A stretch of 6,027 nucleotides of DNA, taken from positions 1 through 6,027 of the forward strand of contig CABUUG010000114.1 of assembly GCA_902494605.1 (NCBI GenBank). The letters are read 5' to 3'. Shown here in pieces: positions 5,976 to 6,027 of this stretch (positions within the stretch are counted from its first letter, which is position 1; each line of letters opens with the position of its first letter). Origin of the DNA: an uncultured Collinsella sp. Lineage in GTDB: Bacteria; Actinomycetota; Coriobacteriia; Coriobacteriales; Coriobacteriaceae. The notes beneath the pieces are model-generated. The model made no database searches. It had not been told where the DNA came from and worked only from the letters and a program-made list of their open reading frames with translations. A program made the position numbers and the translations under genes.

Positions 5976-6027
5976 CTCTGCCCTGCGATGGGTATGGGCA
6001 TCGAAAGTTAACGTCGGAATCAGAGTG

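Overview
The window is a single, tightly packed run of six genes, all read from the minus strand (right to left). Codon third positions are GC-rich, the Shine-Dalgarno sites are clear, and most gene junctions are 2-3 nt gaps or a short overlap. I see no tRNA, rRNA, insertion sequence, CRISPR array, promoter or convincing terminator. The base composition, the soluble signalling-type proteins and the absence of envelope genes would fit a GC-rich actinobacterium, perhaps a gut Coriobacteriia such as Collinsella. That placement is an impression, not something the sequence proves.

In transcription order the genes are: (1) a helical, charged protein of at least 351 residues with no recognised family (4920-5975), whose true start may lie beyond the right edge; (2) a protein with an N-terminal RanBP2-like zinc finger, a Pro/Ala linker, an FHA domain and a C-terminal zinc ribbon (3900-4916); (3) a 198-residue NrdG-like radical-SAM / 4Fe-4S protein (3314-3910); (4) a Clp/ClpB-like AAA+ ATPase with one degenerate and one intact ATPase module (1466-3310); (5) a PP2C-type Ser/Thr phosphatase (597-1358); (6) the first 198 residues of a protein with eleven ETVTVxR-type repeats followed by what looks like the glycine loop of a Ser/Thr protein kinase, cut by the left edge (1-594).

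Taken together this reads as a phosphothreonine signalling module. A putative kinase writes, PP2C erases, FHA reads, and a Clp-like remodelling ATPase is the likely effector. A radical-SAM protein and an unknown helical protein are added. The threonine-rich repeats on the putative kinase are an attractive candidate for the phosphorylated docking sites that the FHA protein reads; this is inference.

The most notable local detail is at the end of the ATPase gene. Its reading frame stops at a TAG (1466-1468), but the same frame then stays open for 36 more codons and ends in a TGA that overlaps the PP2C start codon as ATGA. The extension looks like the missing C-terminal beta-hairpin of a Clp D2 small domain. 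So the TAG is either a nonsense mutation, a sequence error or a readthrough site. It also explains why this is the only large gap (about 107 nt) in the operon.
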